Positions 61,908 through 64,000 of a stretch of DNA of 64,000 nucleotides are shown one piece after another; the first letter of the stretch is position 1; each line of letters begins with the position of its first letter. The notes below the pieces were generated by a model. The model was not told where the DNA came from. It worked only from the letters and a program-made list of their open reading frames with translations, and did no database searches. The stretch is from Ignavibacteria bacterium. Lineage in GTDB: Bacteria > Bacteroidota > Ignavibacteria > Tepidaquicellales > Tepidaquicellaceae. The DNA is taken from NCBI GenBank assembly GCA_016704345.1, contig JADJAH010000009.1, positions 1 to 64,000 of the forward strand, in the 5' to 3' direction. A program made the position numbers and the translations under genes.

Positions 61908-63695
61908 TTAACCCGCTCCGGCGCCCTCTTTGTATTGAAGCTGGTAAAGCTTATAATAAAGTCCTTCTTTCTCAAGAAGTTCCTGATGCGAACCCATTTC
62001 TTTGATTTCACCTTTATGCATTACAATGATCTTGTCACAGTTTTGTATTGTTGATAACCGGTGAGCTATCACAATAGATGTTCTTCCTTCAATAAGTTTC
62101 TTGATTGCAGTCTGAATCAGAATTTCAGTATTTGTATCAACACTTGAAGTTGCTTCATCCAAAATGAGAATGCTCGGATCATTTGCCAGTGCACGCGCAA
62201 ATGAAACTAGCTGCTTTTGTCCGACAGAAAGCGTTGAACCTCTTTCGTTTACCTTTCTGCCAAGTCCTTCCGGCATAGAACTCAAGAATTCATCCAAGCC
62301 TGCATTCTTAACTGATTCGGAGACCATCTTCTCAGAAATATCCGGATTGTTCAGCGTTATGTTGGAATAAATATCTCCGGAGAAAAGAAATACATCCTGT
62401 AAAACTACAGCAATGTTCTTCCGGAGTTCCTTCTGAGCAAATTCTCTTATATCGATACCGTCAATCAAGATCTGCCCTTTGGTAACATCATAGAATCTTG
62501 TCAGCAGACTGATTATTGTCGTCTTCCCCGCTCCTGTGGCTCCCACGAAAGCAACTTTTTCTCCTTCCGATATTTTGAATGAGACATTCTTCAGGACATA
62601 ATCTTCTTTGTTGTAAGCAAACCAGACGTCCTTGAACTCTATATCTCCCTTGAATCTGCCAATATCTTTTGGTTCCTGCGGATCAACTACAGCCGGCTTT
62701 TCATCAAGCAATTCAAAGATCCTTTCACTTGACGCCATAGCAGTTTGAAGTATGTTGTACTTTTCAGAAAGATCCCTTATTGGACGGAAGAACATTTCAG
62801 TAAACTGTATGAACGACACAATAACTCCTATTGACACTGCGTTCTGAACCACCTGACCGCCGCCATACCAGATTATCAATCCTACTGCGATTGCGCTAAT
62901 CAGTTCAACGATCGGAAAAAATACAGCATAATAAAATACACTCTTCTTGTTTTGTTCCGTATGTTCACGGTTGATCTTCTCAAATTCATCAATTGTCTTT
63001 TTTTCTTTTGCAAAGTACTGAACAATTGAGATCCCGGAAATGTGTTCCTGTATAAATGAGTTGAGCTTTGCAACAAGTATTCTGATTCTTCTGTATGATT
63101 CTCTTACCTTTTTTCTGAATATCGAAGTTGCAAAAACAAGTACAGGCAAAACAGCGAGCATAGCAAATGTCAGCTTTACATCAAGGTCGAACATAAAAAA
63201 CAGAATCCATATAATCAGAAAGATGTCTCCGAATGCGGTTACGAGTCCTGATGAAAACACTTCAAACAACACTTCAACATCCCCCGTAACTCTTGTGACA
63301 ATTCTTCCGATTGGATTCTTGTCAAAGTATTTTAAGTCGAGAGTGAGAATGTGTTGAAAGATCTTTCTTCTGAGATCAAATATTATTTTCTGACCTATCC
63401 AGCTTGTGAGATAAGTCATAACATACTGAATAACACCCTGAAACACCAGCGTGCCAAGCATTATCAAGACTATGAACTGAAGCCCGGGCATATCATTGTT
63501 AGCAATCTTTTCATCAATCGCAATCGGAGTTAGCCTTGGTCTCAGAGCTGCAAGTGCCGAAATTGTGATAGTCAGGATGGTCGCTATGATGATAAACTTC
63601 TTGTACGGACGAAAGAATGAAAGAAGCCGCCGAAGAATATTCGGATCAATTTCCTTCGAAAGGACTTCGTCAGTATGTGATATTGTTTCCGCCAA
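61908..63695 (-). CDS. ABC exporter half-transporter (MsbA/LmrA type)
   Basis: A 595-residue protein with six membrane helices in the first 320 residues and an ATPase domain after it: Walker A GATGAGKTTIISLL, Q-loop VLQDVFLFSGDI, signature LSVGQKQLVSFARAL, Walker B SILILDEATSSVDTN, and switch His in VIAHRLST. The start is TTG at 63695 (MAETISHTDEV), immediately after the stop of the upstream half-transporter. The pair is probably a heterodimeric exporter of the BmrC/BmrD kind. The D-loop and switch residues suggest this one is the fully active half. The substrate is unknown (drug, lipid or peptide). Confidence 0.92.
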   Translation of the reverse strand: MAETISHTDEVLSKEIDPNILRRLLSFFRPYKKFIIIATILTITISALAALRPRLTPIAIDEKIANNDMPGLQFIVLIMLGTLVFQGVIQYVMTYLTSWIGQKIIFDLRRKIFQHILTLDLKYFDKNPIGRIVTRVTGDVEVLFEVFSSGLVTAFGDIFLIIWILFFMFDLDVKLTFAMLAVLPVLVFATSIFRKKVRESYRRIRILVAKLNSFIQEHISGISIVQYFAKEKKTIDEFEKINREHTEQNKKSVFYYAVFFPIVELISAIAVGLIIWYGGGQVVQNAVSIGVIVSFIQFTEMFFRPIRDLSEKYNILQTAMASSERIFELLDEKPAVVDPQEPKDIGRFKGDIEFKDVWFAYNKEDYVLKNVSFKISEGEKVAFVGATGAGKTTIISLLTRFYDVTKGQILIDGIDIREFAQKELRKNIAVVLQDVFLFSGDIYSNITLNNPDISEKMVSESVKNAGLDEFLSSMPEGLGRKVNERGSTLSVGQKQLVSFARALANDPSILILDEATSSVDTNTEILIQTAIKKLIEGRTSIVIAHRLSTIQNCDKIIVMHKGEIKEMGSHQELLEKEGLYYKLYQLQYKEGAGAG

Positions 63696-64000
63696 TTAGT
63701 CTATTCCACTTATTTCTTCTTCAAGAAGTTGTTTCTGATGTATGTCGTAATACAAACCTTTCTTCGCAATCAATTCATTGTGTGTACCTTCTTCTTTTAT
63801 CTCGCCGCCGCTAAGGACAATGATGTTGTTAGCCGCCATCACTGTGGAAATCCTATGTGTTATAATTATGCTGGTTCTTCCTTTCATTATTGATTTCAAT
63901 TCCTGAAGAATCTCTTCTTCCGTCTTAGTATCGACTGCTGACATCGAATCATCAAGGATCAGAATCTTTGGCTTCATGTATAAGGCTCTTGCTAGAGATG
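63696..64000 (-). CDS. ABC exporter half-transporter, C-terminal part only (cut by window edge)
   Basis: About 100 residues of an ATPase domain: the end of the signature helix (ARALYMKP), Walker B ILILDDSMSAVDTKTEEEIL and switch His IIITHRISTVMAAN. The catalytic Glu after the Walker B Asp is replaced (LILDDSMS, with Asp where Glu is usual), which is typical of the degenerate half of heterodimeric exporters. The frame remains open past 64000, so the start lies outside. It is the upstream partner of the gene at 61908-63695, with no gap between them. Confidence 0.9.
   Translation of the reverse strand, partial: SLARALYMKPKILILDDSMSAVDTKTEEEILQELKSIMKGRTSIIITHRISTVMAANNIIVLSGGEIKEEGTHNELIAKKGLYYDIHQKQLLEEEISGID

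Overview
The window looks like about 64 kb of a chromosomal contig from an uncultured member of the Ignavibacteria/Chlorobi-Bacteroidota lineage. Support: several secreted proteins end in type IX secretion (T9SS) sorting domains of the NFPNPFNP...YDIAGR...SSGVYFY type; ribosome-binding sites are weak; the nitrous oxide reductase is the Sec-exported clade II form; there are three S8 proteases of a Bacteroidota-type architecture and a DUF5683 protein. The assignment is inference from gene content, not a phylogeny. Assembly quality is uneven. Every gene in the first 5.3 kb is broken by frameshifts, single homopolymer frameshifts occur later (about 8.09, 23.8, 24.65 and 60.03 kb), and 18.46-19.67 kb is homopolymer junk that looks like an artefact.

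Layout. 0.5-3.7 kb: frameshifted housekeeping genes (cysteine desulfurase, CDP-alcohol phosphatidyltransferase, HU-like protein, RuvX, AlbA_2 protein). 3.7-6.9 kb: an operon of HAD phosphatase, methyltransferase and a fused bifunctional FTCD (histidine/folate one-carbon metabolism). 7-11.7 kb: a T9SS beta-propeller protein, a predicted copper-radical oxidase, loose sorting-domain fragments and a GC-rich 21-bp minisatellite. 11.8-15.6 kb: reductive pyrimidine catabolism (preA, preT, beta-ureidopropionase). 15.7-28.5 kb: an accessory region with three S8 proteases, two RAYT (REP-associated transposase) copies with palindromic REPs, a 5 x 50 bp repeat array, a Panacea/RelE-type toxin-antitoxin pair and a T9SS protein.

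29-38.7 kb: a diheme cytochrome c, then an eight-gene N2O-respiration operon (RIC-like protein, cytochrome c, nosZ, a membrane protein, nosL, nosD, nosF, nosY). It lies behind a perfect FNR/DNR-type box and near a Crp/Fnr regulator without an Fe-S cysteine cluster. Two large hairpins lie between the regulator and the operon. 38.4-43.3 kb: SemiSWEET, glyQS, a four-helix-bundle protein, GDP-fucose synthase and an aldehyde dehydrogenase, separated by inverted arrays of 7-bp repeats. 43.6-46.9 kb: a Cys-rich exported protein, a double YHS protein and a TonB-dependent receptor with a Cys-rich plug, probably a metal (copper) module that could supply NosZ.

47-64 kb: DUF423, a cytochrome-like protein, secG, DUF5683, an M16 protease, a lipoprotein, a Ycf48-like T9SS propeller, nadA, RNase P RNA, and a conserved cluster of NIF3-like protein, Zn-ribbon protein and RNase HI. 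Then metF, a TolB-like propeller and a pair of ABC exporter half-transporters, the last cut by the window edge.

Best candidates for something new: the RAYT genes whose last codons and stop lie inside the flanking REP palindrome; the inverted heptad arrays flanking a four-helix-bundle gene; a dispersed intergenic repeat that also encodes part of T9SS sorting domains; and the nos operon led by a RIC protein that lacks its signature cysteine pair.
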